A stretch of 64,000 nt of DNA from Glutamicibacter halophytocola (GCF_001302565.1 NZ_CP012750.1:1426001-1490000); one strand, 5' to 3'; numbered from the stretch's first letter, positions 1 to 9,266 are shown. Program-made: numbers and translations. The notes: a model not told the origin generated them from the sequence alone.

Positions 1-57
1 ACCGGTTTTTCTGCCTGGCTTGAAGCCGGGCCGATTGCCGGAAGCTGGCAGATCTAG
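1..57 (+). CDS. C-terminal tail of an unidentified protein (partial)
   Basis: Frame 1 is open from the window edge and ends in TAG at 55-57. It encodes about 18 residues ending in AGSWQI. A hairpin with a short T-run follows at once, which fits the end of a real gene, but the fragment is too short to identify. It converges on nagA. Confidence 0.35.
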   Translation, partial: TGFSAWLEAGPIAGSWQI

Positions 58-69
58 AATTTCATAAGC

Positions 70-115
70 AAGAGCCGCCGTGACCTCAAGGTCCACGGCG
101 GCTCTTGTTTTCCCC
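70..115 (+). terminator. Rho-independent terminator between convergent genes
   Basis: The arms AAGAGCCGCCGTG (70-82) and CACGGCGGCTCTT (94-106) pair perfectly around an 11-nt loop, and a T-rich stretch follows on the plus strand. It ends the partial plus-strand gene and may also stop nagA transcription from the other side. Confidence 0.75.
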
Positions 116-124
116 TCGGAAGGC

Positions 125-1333
125 TCAGAGGTATTGGCCCTTGCGGATGGCCTGCACCAGCTGCAAGTCCTCGTCGAGCACCAGGGCATCGGCGGCAAAT
201 CCGTAATGCAGGGAGCCGACCTCGTCGGCCAGGCCGATCAGCGAAGCCGGGACGGTGGTCGCAGAGCTCACCGCTTGCACCAGGGGGACCCCGGCTGCCA
301 CCGCATGCCGGAGCACCTGCAGCAAGGTGGAGGTGCCGCCTGCCAATGAATTATCGCTGGCCAGCCGGGCCTGTGAATCAACGACGTTGACCTGTTGCGG
401 GCCAAGCGCGTACTGGCCGTCGGCAAGTCCCGTAGCTGCCATGGAGTCGCTGACAAGCAGGACATTCTCGGCACCGACCAGGCGGTAGACCAGGCGAACG
501 GTATCGGGGGACAGGTGCACCCCGTCGGAGATCAATTCCACGAAGGCGTTGCGATTGGCCGCTTCTTCAAGGCAGGCCGCTACCGGTCCCGGTTCACGGT
601 GGTGCAACTCAGGCATGCCGTTGAACAGGTGCGTGACCGTTGGGCGCTCGGTAAAGCCATCTACGCCGGCGCTGAGCAATTCTTCGCGGGCGTAGCGCAG
701 CGAATCAGCGGCAACCTGGGCCGAGGCGTTGGTATGGCCCAGCGAGGGAACGACACCGTGGGACACCAGCTGCTCGATCAGCTCCTCGCTGCCCTCCAGC
801 TCTGGCGCGTAGGTCATGGTGCGCAATTGGCCGCGGCTGGCGGACACCAGTTCGGTGACGAAGCCCGGATCCGGCAATTGCAGGTAGCGAGGGTCCTGGG
901 CGCCGCACTGGGCTTCGGAAAGGAACGGCCCTTCGGCATGAATACCGGCAATGGCGCCGGACTCGGCAAATTCCGCCAGCAACTCGGCGGCTCCGATCAT
1001 GGAGTTCGGCTCCGCGGTGACCAATGAGGCAAGCAAGGTGGTGGTGCCTGAGCGATGGAGGTGCTCCAGGGCGCCGGTGATGCTGGAATGATCCGGTGCC
1101 GAGAAATCCGCGCCAAGGGCGCCGTGGCAGTGCAGGTCCACCAGGCCCGGGATGATGGTGGTTCCCGCTGCCAGCTCCCGGATTTCATAGTCGGCTGCAT
1201 CGGGCAGCGCAGCAAAATCATCTTTGTTGCCTGCGAAGCTGATTCGATCTCCATCCACGGCAAGTACGCCGTCGGTGACCTTGAGTCCATCGGAAATCAG
1301 GGTGGCGATAAGGGCGTAGCGCGTCGATGTCAT
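125..1333 (-). CDS. nagA: N-acetylglucosamine-6-phosphate deacetylase
   Basis: This 402-residue amidohydrolase removes the acetyl group from GlcNAc-6-phosphate, giving glucosamine-6-phosphate in amino-sugar catabolism and cell-wall recycling. Visible landmarks are HCHG at 68-71, the metal-binding glutamate in HAEGPFLS (E134), GHTNAS (H200), HLFNGM (H235) and the catalytic-base region VSDSMAATG (D296). The length is normal for the family. The ATG at 1333 is supported by TAAGCT lying 6 nt upstream, a leaderless-type promoter. No nagB or ROK kinase is visible, so the gene appears to be transcribed alone. Confidence 0.95.
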   Translation of the reverse strand: MTSTRYALIATLISDGLKVTDGVLAVDGDRISFAGNKDDFAALPDAADYEIRELAAGTTIIPGLVDLHCHGALGADFSAPDHSSITGALEHLHRSGTTTLLASLVTAEPNSMIGAAELLAEFAESGAIAGIHAEGPFLSEAQCGAQDPRYLQLPDPGFVTELVSASRGQLRTMTYAPELEGSEELIEQLVSHGVVPSLGHTNASAQVAADSLRYAREELLSAGVDGFTERPTVTHLFNGMPELHHREPGPVAACLEEAANRNAFVELISDGVHLSPDTVRLVYRLVGAENVLLVSDSMAATGLADGQYALGPQQVNVVDSQARLASDNSLAGGTSTLLQVLRHAVAAGVPLVQAVSSATTVPASLIGLADEVGSLHYGFAADALVLDEDLQLVQAIRKGQYL

Positions 1334-1339
1334 GTTCCC

Positions 1340-1345
1340 AGCTTA
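1340..1345 (-). promoter_or_regulatory. Putative -10 element of nagA (leaderless geometry)
   Basis: On the minus strand TAAGCT is followed by 6 nt and then the nagA ATG. No good -35 was recognised. The element lies just past the nucS terminator, which fits a separate nagA promoter. Confidence 0.4.
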
Positions 1346-1356
1346 GAAGACAGAAC

Positions 1357-1379
1357 GCCCTGAGTCATCGACTCAGGGC
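1357..1379 (-). terminator. Hairpin terminator downstream of nucS
   Basis: GCCCTGAGTC and GACTCAGGGC pair perfectly around a 3-nt loop. On the minus strand the hairpin is followed by a moderately T-rich GTTCTGTCTTCT. It separates nucS from nagA. Confidence 0.7.
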
Positions 1380-1398
1380 AATTGTTCTTAAAGCGGGG

Positions 1399-2094
1399 TT
1401 AGAAAAGCCGGCCGGCAGAGTCGTCGACACCGCGCATTGCGTCATAATCCAAAGTCAAGCATCGAATTCCGCGATCTTCGGCGAGCGTGCGCGCCTGTGG
1501 CTTGATCTGCTGCGCGGCGAAGATGCCGGTTACCGGCTTCAGCAGCGGATCGCGGTTGAGCAAATCCAGGTAGCGCGTGAGCTGCTCTACGCCATCGATA
1601 TCGCCTCGGCGCTTGAGCTCCACCGCGACGGTGGCCCCCTTGGCATCGCGAGCCAGGATATCCACCGGGCCGATGGCGGTCATGTATTCACGGCGGATCA
1701 GCTTGTGGCCGTCCCCGAGCAGGTCGATCTGTTCGGCCAGCAGGCGCTGGAGGTCTGCTTCCACGCCGTCCTTGATCAAGCCCGGGTCGGTGCCCAGAGC
1801 ATGCGCCGAGTCATGTTCGAAGCTGTGGAAGTTGATGGTCAGCTTGTCATCGGTCTTGGCGCTTGCCACGGTCCAGGTGGAAACGGCGCCCAGCGCTGCG
1901 GCATCTTCATCGGGTATTCCCTCGCGAAGGGTCAGTGGAGGGTTCATCCAGTTCAGCGGCTTGTAGCTGCCGCCATCGGAGTGGATGAGCACCGAGCCGT
2001 CGGCCTTGACCATCACCAGACGAGTCGCCAACGGAAGGTGGGCTCGAAGACGGCCCTCGTAATCTACTGAACACTTTGCAACCACTAAACGCAC
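1399..2094 (-). CDS. nucS: Mismatch-specific endonuclease NucS/EndoMS
   Basis: NucS makes staggered cuts at mismatches and is the core of non-canonical mismatch repair in actinobacteria that lack MutS/MutL. The N-terminus ([26 protein letters not shown]) is typical of the DNA-binding domain. The C-terminal nuclease shows GPVDILARD followed by VAVELKRRG, the D...ExK catalytic pattern. The protein ends in GRLF, which matches the C-terminal clamp-binding tail known for the family. The GTG at 2094 gives the canonical N-terminus; an in-frame GTG at 2103 would add three residues. It is followed by its own terminator. Confidence 0.93.
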   Translation of the reverse strand: MRLVVAKCSVDYEGRLRAHLPLATRLVMVKADGSVLIHSDGGSYKPLNWMNPPLTLREGIPDEDAAALGAVSTWTVASAKTDDKLTINFHSFEHDSAHALGTDPGLIKDGVEADLQRLLAEQIDLLGDGHKLIRREYMTAIGPVDILARDAKGATVAVELKRRGDIDGVEQLTRYLDLLNRDPLLKPVTGIFAAQQIKPQARTLAEDRGIRCLTLDYDAMRGVDDSAGRLF

Positions 2095-2153
2095 CTCACA
2101 CACTTTACTAGCTGGTTGCGTGTTGTGCGGGCAGATACGGCATGATTAATGAC

Positions 2154-2504
2154 ATGCCACGTTCAAACCGTCCGCGCCGTTCGAAGAATCCCCGTCCCGG
2201 CAAGGCGCGGAATCATGATGAAGAATCAGAGTATGAAGCTGGCGCCGATGACTGGCTGCAACGCGCTCGTTTCGGCGTGGTGCGGCTTCAGGACGCTCCC
2301 GATGGCCAGTGGCACGTACGCAAGATTGCACCGCTGAATGCCAATAAGGCCTACATCTGCCCCGGATGCCACCAGAAGATTGGCATCGGAGTCGGGCATG
2401 TGGTGGCGTGGCGGGCCGATCACTGGTCCGGCGACGACGCGGCAGCCTCGGCTCGGCGGCATTGGCATCCGCACTGCTGGGACACGCGGTCCTACCGCTA
2501 CTAG
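2154..2504 (+). CDS. Small basic protein with a zinc-finger-like CxxC/HxxC motif
   Basis: A protein of about 116 residues with a basic, Arg/Pro-rich N-terminus and a conserved-looking C-terminal half: YICPGCHQKIG, then HVVAW, then HWHPHCW. The cysteines and histidines suggest a small zinc-binding fold. Similar proteins are widespread in actinobacteria, often mislabelled ATP/GTP-binding, with no known function. The ATG at 2154 is preferred over 2142 because the longer form adds only MIND. It is divergent from nucS and converges on the AI-2E permease gene. Confidence 0.75.
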   Translation: MPRSNRPRRSKNPRPGKARNHDEESEYEAGADDWLQRARFGVVRLQDAPDGQWHVRKIAPLNANKAYICPGCHQKIGIGVGHVVAWRADHWSGDDAAASARRHWHPHCWDTRSYRY

Positions 2505-2510
2505 TTGCCG

Positions 2511-3839
2511 CTAGCGGCGGTCCTGGCGTGCGATGAAGACTTCGCGCAGCAAGATCATGGCACTGGCCGCCACCGGGATCGCCATCAAGGCGCCGGTAAC
2601 CCCGGCCAAGGTTCCGCCGGCAATGACTGAGATGACGGCGACGGCACCAGGAACCGCGACCGCCCGGCGCATGATGCGAGGCGATACGAAATAGGCCTCC
2701 ACCTGCAGGTAGCCGAAGTAGCAGATCGCGTAGATCAAGGCGGTCTGCCAACCCAGGGACAGCGTCACCAGGGTGACCAGGATTCCGGCAATCACACCGC
2801 CCACGAGCGGAATGAATGCCAGCATGGCCACCAGCAAGGTGAGCAGCGCGGTGAACGGCACGCCGAGAATGGTCATCAAGAGCAGGGCGACCAGCGAGTT
2901 CAGAACCGCCACAGTCGCCTGGCCCATGACGTAGTTGCCCACCGAGCGGGTAATCTTTTCGGCGAGCTCGGCGACCCTCTCGCGCTTGGAGCGCGGAGCC
3001 AGGCGCAGCGAGAAGCCCATCATGCCCGGCAACGAGGCCAAGAAGTAGATGGCCAGCACCAGGACTATCAGTACGCCGAACATCGACTGGGCTACGGTTT
3101 GCGACACGCCAAGGACGCCGCCGAAGACATTGGTTACGGCACCGGAATCTCCGAAGAAGCGGTCCACCTCGGTGGTCACGCGTTCAGAGAGCGCATATTG
3201 CTGGTCGATTTCGCGCACCCATTGGCTGTTCAGGAAATCGGCAACGATATCAGGGGCCCGGGTGATGAAGGTGGTGATCTGGTTGACCAGTGTCGGGATG
3301 ATCAGCGCCATGAAACCGCCGAAGATGCCCAGCATGCCCACCATGGTGGCGACTACGGCCAAGGGGCGGGATAATCCGCGGCGCATCAGGAAGCGGACTA
3401 CCGGATCCAGTCCGAGCGCAATGAACAAGGCAATGGCAATCCAGGTCAGCAGCGAACCCACATTGGTCAACACGTAGTAGCCGCCCAGGGCCAAGCCCAC
3501 TCCGATCGTGGCCAGGAAGCCCATCGAAATAGGATGCAGCACAGGGAAGGGGTCGAAGGCCTCTTCCGACTGGTGATCGGGAACCTCGCCCAGCGCTGCG
3601 GTGCGGGCTGGAGTGCTGAACATTTTTGCCAGGCTTGCACCGAGGCGCCGGGCCAGCGTGCCTTGCGGCTGCGCGGCCTGGTTTTCGGCGCTATTTGGTC
3701 CACTGGATGCCGTTTCCGGGGAATTCACAGGTTGTGAAGCACCCGGCGCTGATAAGGGGGAGGGCGTGCTGGCGCGATCCTCGGGGTCATGAGGATCGTG
3801 GTGCTGGCGCTGCTGATCTGGCTCCATGGCACCGAGCAT
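2511..3839 (-). CDS. AI-2E family transporter (PerM/YdiK-like permease)
   Basis: A 442-residue multi-pass membrane protein. The first ~100 residues are hydrophilic, rich in Ser, Pro and Ala, and probably cytosolic. They are followed by about seven or eight hydrophobic segments in the AI-2E/PerM arrangement, including a central amphipathic stretch (QWVREIDQQYALSERV) and a late GGVIAGILVTLVTLSLGW segment. Members export various small solutes, and autoinducer-2 transport is shown for only a few, so the substrate is unknown. Met5 (3827) is an alternative start. The next plus-strand gene is divergent. Confidence 0.85.
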   Translation of the reverse strand: MLGAMEPDQQRQHHDPHDPEDRASTPSPLSAPGASQPVNSPETASSGPNSAENQAAQPQGTLARRLGASLAKMFSTPARTAALGEVPDHQSEEAFDPFPVLHPISMGFLATIGVGLALGGYYVLTNVGSLLTWIAIALFIALGLDPVVRFLMRRGLSRPLAVVATMVGMLGIFGGFMALIIPTLVNQITTFITRAPDIVADFLNSQWVREIDQQYALSERVTTEVDRFFGDSGAVTNVFGGVLGVSQTVAQSMFGVLIVLVLAIYFLASLPGMMGFSLRLAPRSKRERVAELAEKITRSVGNYVMGQATVAVLNSLVALLLMTILGVPFTALLTLLVAMLAFIPLVGGVIAGILVTLVTLSLGWQTALIYAICYFGYLQVEAYFVSPRIMRRAVAVPGAVAVISVIAGGTLAGVTGALMAIPVAASAMILLREVFIARQDRR

Positions 3840-3988
3840 ATCGCGGGCGAGAGGTGAATATGTGTTTCAAGACATTGAGTTGAAACACCAATGAGCCACT
3901 TCACAGCCCCGGAACGGAACCATGTTCGCGCCGAACTCGTTAGACTTGGGAATGAACTGCTGTAAGACGTAGGCGAATAGGTGAACTC

Positions 3989-5707
3989 GTGCGAAAAGTA
4001 ATCTCCGTGATCGCGATGCTGCTGGGGGCTGCGGCCCTCGTAGCCGGCATCGGACAGAAGACCTTTTGGGCCCCGCCCGAAACGGTCACCGCTTCCATGC
4101 CGCAACTGGACGGCGAGGCGCCGCTGACCCTGATCGAGCCCTCGGTCAACGACCCGAAGGTCGCACCGGTGGAACTGGTGATCAAGGCCAAGGGCGAATT
4201 CACTGCATCTTTGGGACGCAGCTATGACGTGGATGCGTGGGTCGATAACGCAGCGCACGTGTCGCTGACCGGCATCGACACAGTGAACCACAAGATGATC
4301 GCCGAATACGTCGATGGCGAAGCCGAAGTGCCCAACCCTGCAGGCGATGACATCTTCTTCGATTCGCAAAGCGCTGACGGCACCATGACCTACCGCTGGA
4401 CTGCTCCAGATTCGGGCGACTGGTCACTGCTGCTGGCTGCTGGCGGAAAGGACGCTGCCCCAGTGGATATTTCGGTAACCTACGCCAATGACGACGCGAT
4501 GCCCTTCGCGCTGCCATTGATCATTGCCGGCTCTTTGCTGCTGGTCTTCGGGCTGGCCCTGCTGGTGATGCGTCCGGGCAAGCCGAAGACCGGCTCGAAC
4601 GCCCAGCACTCCGTGGCCGCGGCGGCCGTTGTTGCCCTCGCCCTGTCCGGTGTCACCTTGCCGATGCAGCCGCAGGATGAATCCAGCGCATCGCCTTCCG
4701 AGTCTGCCGCCAAGTCCGGCGATGCCAGCTCGAGCGCCGCATCCTCGGCACCCGCCGAGGAATCCGGTTCCAGTTCCGCCTCTGCCTCGGAAAGCGAAGA
4801 GGAGCCGGTCGCCTTCCCGGTGCTGACCGAAGAGCAGCTCAAGAGCGTTCTGGCAGATGTCCAGAAGCAGGTCGGCAACGCCGATGAAAAGAACGACACC
4901 AAGGCCTTGGATTCCCGTGCCGCGGGTGCTTTCAAGTACTTGCGCGGCAAGCGCTACGACATGCTCAAGGACGAGTTCAAGGTGGATAAGCCGCTGACCC
5001 TGAACACCCAGGTTCTGCGCTCGGCTGCCGTGCCAAATGCCAGCGAGGCAAAGTTCCCCCGCGTGATCTCCGTGGTGACCGCCAAGGACAACGACGCCAA
5101 TACCCTGCCGCAGGCCCTGACCCTGGTCCAAAAGAGCGCACGGGATAACTACAAGGTTGTTTTCGCCGGCCAGATGCTCCCGAACTCCTCCTTCCCAGGC
5201 ATTGCCGTGGGCGACCCGGCCACCAAGCAGTTGACCGCTGATGCCAAGGACTTGCAGATGACGCCGGAAAAGGCCCTGGAAGCCCTCGGTGATGTGCTGA
5301 CCAACGAGGATTCAAAGCAAAAGGGCAAATTTGCCGAGTCCGAGTTCATCAAGGCCATCCATGCGGCCCAGAAGTCCGAGTCCGAGAATGCCGACGAGGC
5401 CAAGGTCAGCTATAAGCGCTCGGTCACCAAGGGCGACACCTTCGCGGTGTCCACGCCTGACGGTGGCGCGATTGTGGCAGGCAAGCTGGATAACAAGGCC
5501 TTGTTCGAGCGCACCGAAAACGCCGATCCGCTCAAGAGCAGCGACAAGCTGACCGAGCAGCTGCTGGGTTCCAGCTCCTCCAACGGCAACGTGGAGAGCA
5601 CCTACGCTGAGCCGGTGATGTTCTATATCCCTGCCAGTGGTTCCGAGGACAAGATCCAATTGATCTCCGCTGACCAAGTCCTGCTCGACGTAAAGGAAGT
5701 TGACTAG
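3989..5707 (+). CDS. Unknown membrane-anchored envelope protein
   Basis: This 572-residue protein is not recognised. It starts at GTG 3989, with AGGTGA about 5 nt upstream. Residues 5-20 form a signal-like hydrophobic segment, followed by a ~150-residue beta-rich extracytoplasmic region. A second membrane segment lies near 171-194 (FALPLIIAGSLLLVFGLALL), with a third hydrophobic stretch around 209-223. A Ser/Ala/Glu-rich linker (about 228-275) then leads to a ~300-residue C-terminal domain without cysteines. It lies 5 nt upstream of the YbbN-like gene, so the two are probably cotranscribed. A role in the cell envelope is a guess. Confidence 0.75.
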   Translation: MRKVISVIAMLLGAAALVAGIGQKTFWAPPETVTASMPQLDGEAPLTLIEPSVNDPKVAPVELVIKAKGEFTASLGRSYDVDAWVDNAAHVSLTGIDTVNHKMIAEYVDGEAEVPNPAGDDIFFDSQSADGTMTYRWTAPDSGDWSLLLAAGGKDAAPVDISVTYANDDAMPFALPLIIAGSLLLVFGLALLVMRPGKPKTGSNAQHSVAAAAVVALALSGVTLPMQPQDESSASPSESAAKSGDASSSAASSAPAEESGSSSASASESEEEPVAFPVLTEEQLKSVLADVQKQVGNADEKNDTKALDSRAAGAFKYLRGKRYDMLKDEFKVDKPLTLNTQVLRSAAVPNASEAKFPRVISVVTAKDNDANTLPQALTLVQKSARDNYKVVFAGQMLPNSSFPGIAVGDPATKQLTADAKDLQMTPEKALEALGDVLTNEDSKQKGKFAESEFIKAIHAAQKSESENADEAKVSYKRSVTKGDTFAVSTPDGGAIVAGKLDNKALFERTENADPLKSSDKLTEQLLGSSSSNGNVESTYAEPVMFYIPASGSEDKIQLISADQVLLDVKEVD

Positions 5708-5712
5708 TACCC

Positions 5713-6624
5713 ATGAGCGAAGAGAACATTCCTTCAACCCGTGGCGCGGTAGACCTCTCGGCGTTGGCCCACCATAGCCCGCAGGCCACCGGCACCACCG
5801 ATTCGGCAGCTGCCAGCTGGACCACCAGCCTGGACGAGGCATCCTTCGAACAGTTTGTCGGCCTCTCCCAAAGCGTGCCGGCCATCGTGTCGCTGGGTTC
5901 GCCCCGGGTGCAGGTCTCGGCTGATCTCGATGCCGTGCTGCGCAGGCTGGTCGATGCCAAGAACGGCAAGTTCGTTCTCGGCGTGGTAGATGCCGAAACC
6001 TATCCCCAGATCGCCCAGGCTTTCCAGGCCCAGCAGATTCCGATGGTGGTCGCCCTGGTCAAGGGCCAGCCGGTGCCGCTGTTCCAGGGCCCGGCCGCCG
6101 AGGAGCAGATTGTGCAGTTGCTGGGCCAGCTGGAACAGCTCGCCGTGCAGCAGGGCCTGGGCGGAACGGTGCCGCCATTGAGCGGAACCGCTGGGAACAC
6201 CGAGCCCGAGTTGCCGCCGCTGCACCAGAAGGCCGTGGATGCGATTGACGCGGGCGACTACGCCGCCGCCGAAGCCGCCTACCTCGAAGCGCTGAACGAG
6301 AAGCCGAACGACCACGACGCGCAGGTGGGCGTATACCAGGTGCGGCTGCTCTCGCGCACGCAGAACCTCGATTTGAACACGTCGCGCGAACTGGCAGCGC
6401 AGAATCCGCAAGAGATTGCCGCGCAACTCGATGTCGCTGATCTTGATCTGATCGGCGGCCACGTGGAGGATGCCTTTGCCCGTCTGGTGTCGTTGATTTC
6501 GAAACTGGCAGACGATGATCGCGAACGAGTTCGCCGCCGCCTCATCGAGCTCTACGCAGTGGTCGGAAACAACGATCCGCGCGTGGCTGCCTCGCGACAG
6601 AAACTGGCGCGCGTCCTGTTCTGA
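5713..6624 (+). CDS. Thioredoxin-like/TPR protein (YbbN/CnoX-type co-chaperone)
   Basis: The 303-residue protein has an N-terminal thioredoxin-fold region (about 30-135; DAETYPQIAQAFQAQQIPMV resembles the cis-Pro region) and C-terminal TPR-like helices (about 165-300). The redox CxxC is absent: where a thioredoxin would have WCGPC the protein has SLGSPRV, as in redox-inactive YbbN homologues. E. coli YbbN works with GroEL and DnaK as a holdase; a similar role here is inferred. The gene ends at a strong terminator. Confidence 0.85.
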   Translation: MSEENIPSTRGAVDLSALAHHSPQATGTTDSAAASWTTSLDEASFEQFVGLSQSVPAIVSLGSPRVQVSADLDAVLRRLVDAKNGKFVLGVVDAETYPQIAQAFQAQQIPMVVALVKGQPVPLFQGPAAEEQIVQLLGQLEQLAVQQGLGGTVPPLSGTAGNTEPELPPLHQKAVDAIDAGDYAAAEAAYLEALNEKPNDHDAQVGVYQVRLLSRTQNLDLNTSRELAAQNPQEIAAQLDVADLDLIGGHVEDAFARLVSLISKLADDDRERVRRRLIELYAVVGNNDPRVAASRQKLARVLF

Positions 6625-6642
6625 TCCGTCCCGCTTCGCTGT

Positions 6643-6681
6643 GCCCCGGCCGACAAGTTCGCTTGTCGGCCGGGGCTTTTT
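6643..6681 (+). terminator. Strong Rho-independent terminator
   Basis: A 15-bp perfect stem, starting GCCCCGGCCGACAAG, closes a TTCG tetraloop (6658-6661) and runs directly into TTTTT. It ends the envelope-protein/YbbN operon. Confidence 0.93.
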
Positions 6682-6731
6682 GCACCTAAGATTAATTCCA
6701 AAGGATGATGCTTATTTCCCAGGCGTGTTGC

Positions 6732-6737
6732 TAGCCT
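6732..6737 (+). promoter_or_regulatory. Putative -10 of the ABC exporter operon (leaderless)
   Basis: TAGCCT is followed by GAAAAT and then the ATG at 6744. The 6-nt gap leaves no room for a Shine-Dalgarno site. Confidence 0.4.
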
Positions 6738-6743
6738 GAAAAT

Positions 6744-7508
6744 ATGACTCAGATCGCACTGGATATTCGCGGCCTCGCCAAGCAATTTGGCCCCAAGGTC
6801 GCGGTGGATAACGTCAGCCTGCAGGTGCCTGCAGGCTCTTTCTATGGCCTCGTGGGCCCCAACGGAGCCGGCAAAACCACGATGCTGTCCATGGCCACCG
6901 GACTGCTCAGGCCCGATTCCGGCCAAGCTCTGGCCAATGGGGTGGATATCTGGGCTGATCCCCAGGCGGCCAAGGCAACCCTGGGCGTGCTGGCCGATGG
7001 CGTGCGCCAGTTCGACCGGCTGACCGGCCGGCAGCTGGTGAGCTATTCGGGGCTCTTGCGCGGCATGGACCGGGCCGAGGTCGCTGAGCGCACCGAGGAC
7101 CTGTTGCGCGTCATGGATCTGACCGGTGACGGCGACAAGCTGGTGGTGGACTATTCGGCCGGCATGACCAAGAAGATCTCGCTGGCCACGGCGATGATCC
7201 ACTCGCCCAAGCTGCTGGTGCTGGATGAGCCCTTCGAGGCCGTTGACCCGGTATCGGCCGCCAATATCCGCGACATCCTCAACGACTACGTTGAATTTGG
7301 CGGCACCGTGATCGTTTCCTCGCATGTGATGGATCTCGTGCAGCGCATGTGCACCCACGTGGCAGTGATTGCCGGCGGCGTGCTCAAGGCGCAGGGCTCG
7401 GTTGAGCAGGTGCGCGGCGGCATGAGCCTGGAGGACCGGTTCGTTGATCTGGTGGGCGGACGGGCAAACAACGAAGGGCTGTCATGGTTGCGCACATCCT
7501 CAAACTGA
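6744..7508 (+). CDS. ABC transporter ATP-binding protein
   Basis: A 254-residue ATPase subunit. Visible motifs are Walker A GPNGAGKTT (about 37-45), a signature-like YSAGMTKKISLATAM, Walker B LLVLDEPFEAVDP and the switch histidine in VSSHVMDL. The domain order is that of the CcmA/DrrA-type exporters. It overlaps the permease gene by 25 nt, so the two are translationally coupled. The substrate cannot be told; multidrug, lantibiotic or lipid export are all possible. Confidence 0.9.
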   Translation: MTQIALDIRGLAKQFGPKVAVDNVSLQVPAGSFYGLVGPNGAGKTTMLSMATGLLRPDSGQALANGVDIWADPQAAKATLGVLADGVRQFDRLTGRQLVSYSGLLRGMDRAEVAERTEDLLRVMDLTGDGDKLVVDYSAGMTKKISLATAMIHSPKLLVLDEPFEAVDPVSAANIRDILNDYVEFGGTVIVSSHVMDLVQRMCTHVAVIAGGVLKAQGSVEQVRGGMSLEDRFVDLVGGRANNEGLSWLRTSSN

Positions 7509-9049
7509 AGCTTTTGCTGCTGGCCAATGGGTTCAAGCGTTCGACAGGCCAGCTGATCGGCGTGATCATCGGCGGGTTGTACGCCTTAGGGATGATCGTG
7601 ATGCTCACGCTCGCGGCCTGGTTCCTGGCCGGCGAAACCGCCATCGACGCCGAATTGAGCATCCTCATCGGTTCACTGGCGGTGCTTGGCTGGGCCATCA
7701 TTCCGCCGCTGCTCACCGGCGTTGACCTGACCTTGGAGCCTTCGCGCTTTGTGCACTTCGGCATTCCGCAGAAGGTCCTGGGCCCGGCGCTGGTGCTCTC
7801 CGGCTTCATCTCGGTTCCGGCGATCTTGACGATTATCGGGCTGGTGGGCGGGTCGCTGATCTGGCGGCTTGAGCCACTGGTGCTGCCGGTTGCCGTCGTG
7901 GCGGCCATCGCCACCGCGGTGATGGCGGTCCTGGTCTGCCAGTATTTGACGATCATGGCCACGGCCCTGCGTGCCAAGCGCCGCTTCCGCGAACTGACCT
8001 TCGCCGTGCTGTTCCTGCTGCTGATCTGCCTGGGGCCGATCATCTCCTCGATCGCCTCGGCCGCCAACAGCCTGCTGGACTGGGTCGGACCGATCGCCAG
8101 CGTCCTGGCCTACACTCCGCTCGGAGCCGCCGCGGCCCTGCCCGGTGCGCTGGCCCAGGGCGATTACCTGCAATTTGCCATCTGCTTGATTCTTGCGGTG
8201 GCCTACCTGGGGGGACTGTATTGGCTGGTGAACCGGGCGACGGCGCAGGCCACGGTCACCCCTCCGCCGCAACAGCGGGCCGCCAAGCAGAGCGGACTGG
8301 GCTTTTTCAAGTACACCCCGGGGACGCCCACAGGCGCGGTGATCGCCCGCGCTCTGACCTATTGGCTCAAGGACCCGCGCTACGCCATCGGTGTGCTGAT
8401 GGTGCCGGTATTGCCGCTGCTCTTCTGGTTCACCGGCAGCCAGTCCGGAAACTACACCATGATGTATCTGCTGGGGCCCTTGATTGGAGTCCTGCTCGGC
8501 TTTTCGATTTCAGCGGATATTTCCTACGACAACACTGCCTTTGCCCTGCACGTGCTGACCGGAGTATCGGGGCGTGCCGACCGCGCCGGACGCGCGCTGG
8601 CCTGCTTTGCGCTGTCGATTATCCCGGTGCTGGCGGCGGCCATCCTGCCTGGCGCGATCGCCGGCGAAGCGTGGCGGATCCCGGGGGACCTGGGCCTGTC
8701 GCTGGCCGCATTGCTGGTTGCCCTGGGCGTGGCCTCGGTGGCCTCGGCGCGCTACACCTATGCGGTGCCCCTGCCGGGGGATAATCCGATGAAAACCCCG
8801 CCGGGCAACGGCCTGCGCGTCGCGGTCACGCAGCTGGCCACCATCGGCACCATGGCGATTTTGCTGATTCCGGTGTTCATTCCCTACCTGATGGGGTGGT
8901 TCCAGGAATCGCAGCCCCTGGGCTTGCTGACCCTGGGCATCGGCCTGGTGCTCGGCGTGGGGCTGCTGTTCGGCGGCATCGCCCTGGGTGGCAAATGGTA
9001 CGAGCAGCGGACCCCCGAATTGATGCAAGCCGTCATGCTCAACAAATAA
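7484..9049 (+). CDS. ABC transporter permease
   Basis: A 521-residue integral membrane protein with about 10-12 hydrophobic segments and a short hydrophilic central loop near residue 255-265 (PPPQQRAAKQ). The ATG at 7484 lies inside the end of the ATPase gene. It resembles the two-half ABC-2 permeases of actinobacteria, in which a single polypeptide pairs with two ATPase subunits. It ends just before a hairpin. Confidence 0.85.
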   Translation: MVAHILKLKLLLLANGFKRSTGQLIGVIIGGLYALGMIVMLTLAAWFLAGETAIDAELSILIGSLAVLGWAIIPPLLTGVDLTLEPSRFVHFGIPQKVLGPALVLSGFISVPAILTIIGLVGGSLIWRLEPLVLPVAVVAAIATAVMAVLVCQYLTIMATALRAKRRFRELTFAVLFLLLICLGPIISSIASAANSLLDWVGPIASVLAYTPLGAAAALPGALAQGDYLQFAICLILAVAYLGGLYWLVNRATAQATVTPPPQQRAAKQSGLGFFKYTPGTPTGAVIARALTYWLKDPRYAIGVLMVPVLPLLFWFTGSQSGNYTMMYLLGPLIGVLLGFSISADISYDNTAFALHVLTGVSGRADRAGRALACFALSIIPVLAAAILPGAIAGEAWRIPGDLGLSLAALLVALGVASVASARYTYAVPLPGDNPMKTPPGNGLRVAVTQLATIGTMAILLIPVFIPYLMGWFQESQPLGLLTLGIGLVLGVGLLFGGIALGGKWYEQRTPELMQAVMLNK

Positions 9050-9067
9050 TGCCCCTCGCTTCAGAGG

Positions 9068-9118
9068 CGACACGGAGCCATCGGCCAGATCCGGAATCTG
9101 GCAGGTGGCTCCGTGTCG
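9068..9118 (+). terminator. Long hairpin after the ABC permease
   Basis: CGACACGGAGCCA (9068-9080) pairs perfectly with TGGCTCCGTGTCG (9106-9118), and a smaller inner stem (CAGAT/ATCTG) sits in the loop. The T-run is weak (TTG), so it may stop transcription inefficiently. Confidence 0.6.
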
Positions 9119-9260
9119 TTGCTGGCGATCATTCTTCGTGGAAAATCCCTGGCGGAACACCGCCACGGCCCGCAGGCGGACGCGGAAACCAGGGATGAAT
9201 GTGCCGTGGATGTGGACAAGCTCCCATGCTGATCGGACGGACAGCGGGGCCAATCCGTAT

Positions 9261-9266
9261 TAGACT
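9261..9266 (+). promoter_or_regulatory. Putative -10 of the DUF3039 gene (leaderless)
   Basis: TAGACT is followed by exactly 7 nt (TGAAGGC) and the ATG at 9274. The same hexamer and gap occur before the ABC-F gene at 48995. Confidence 0.45.
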
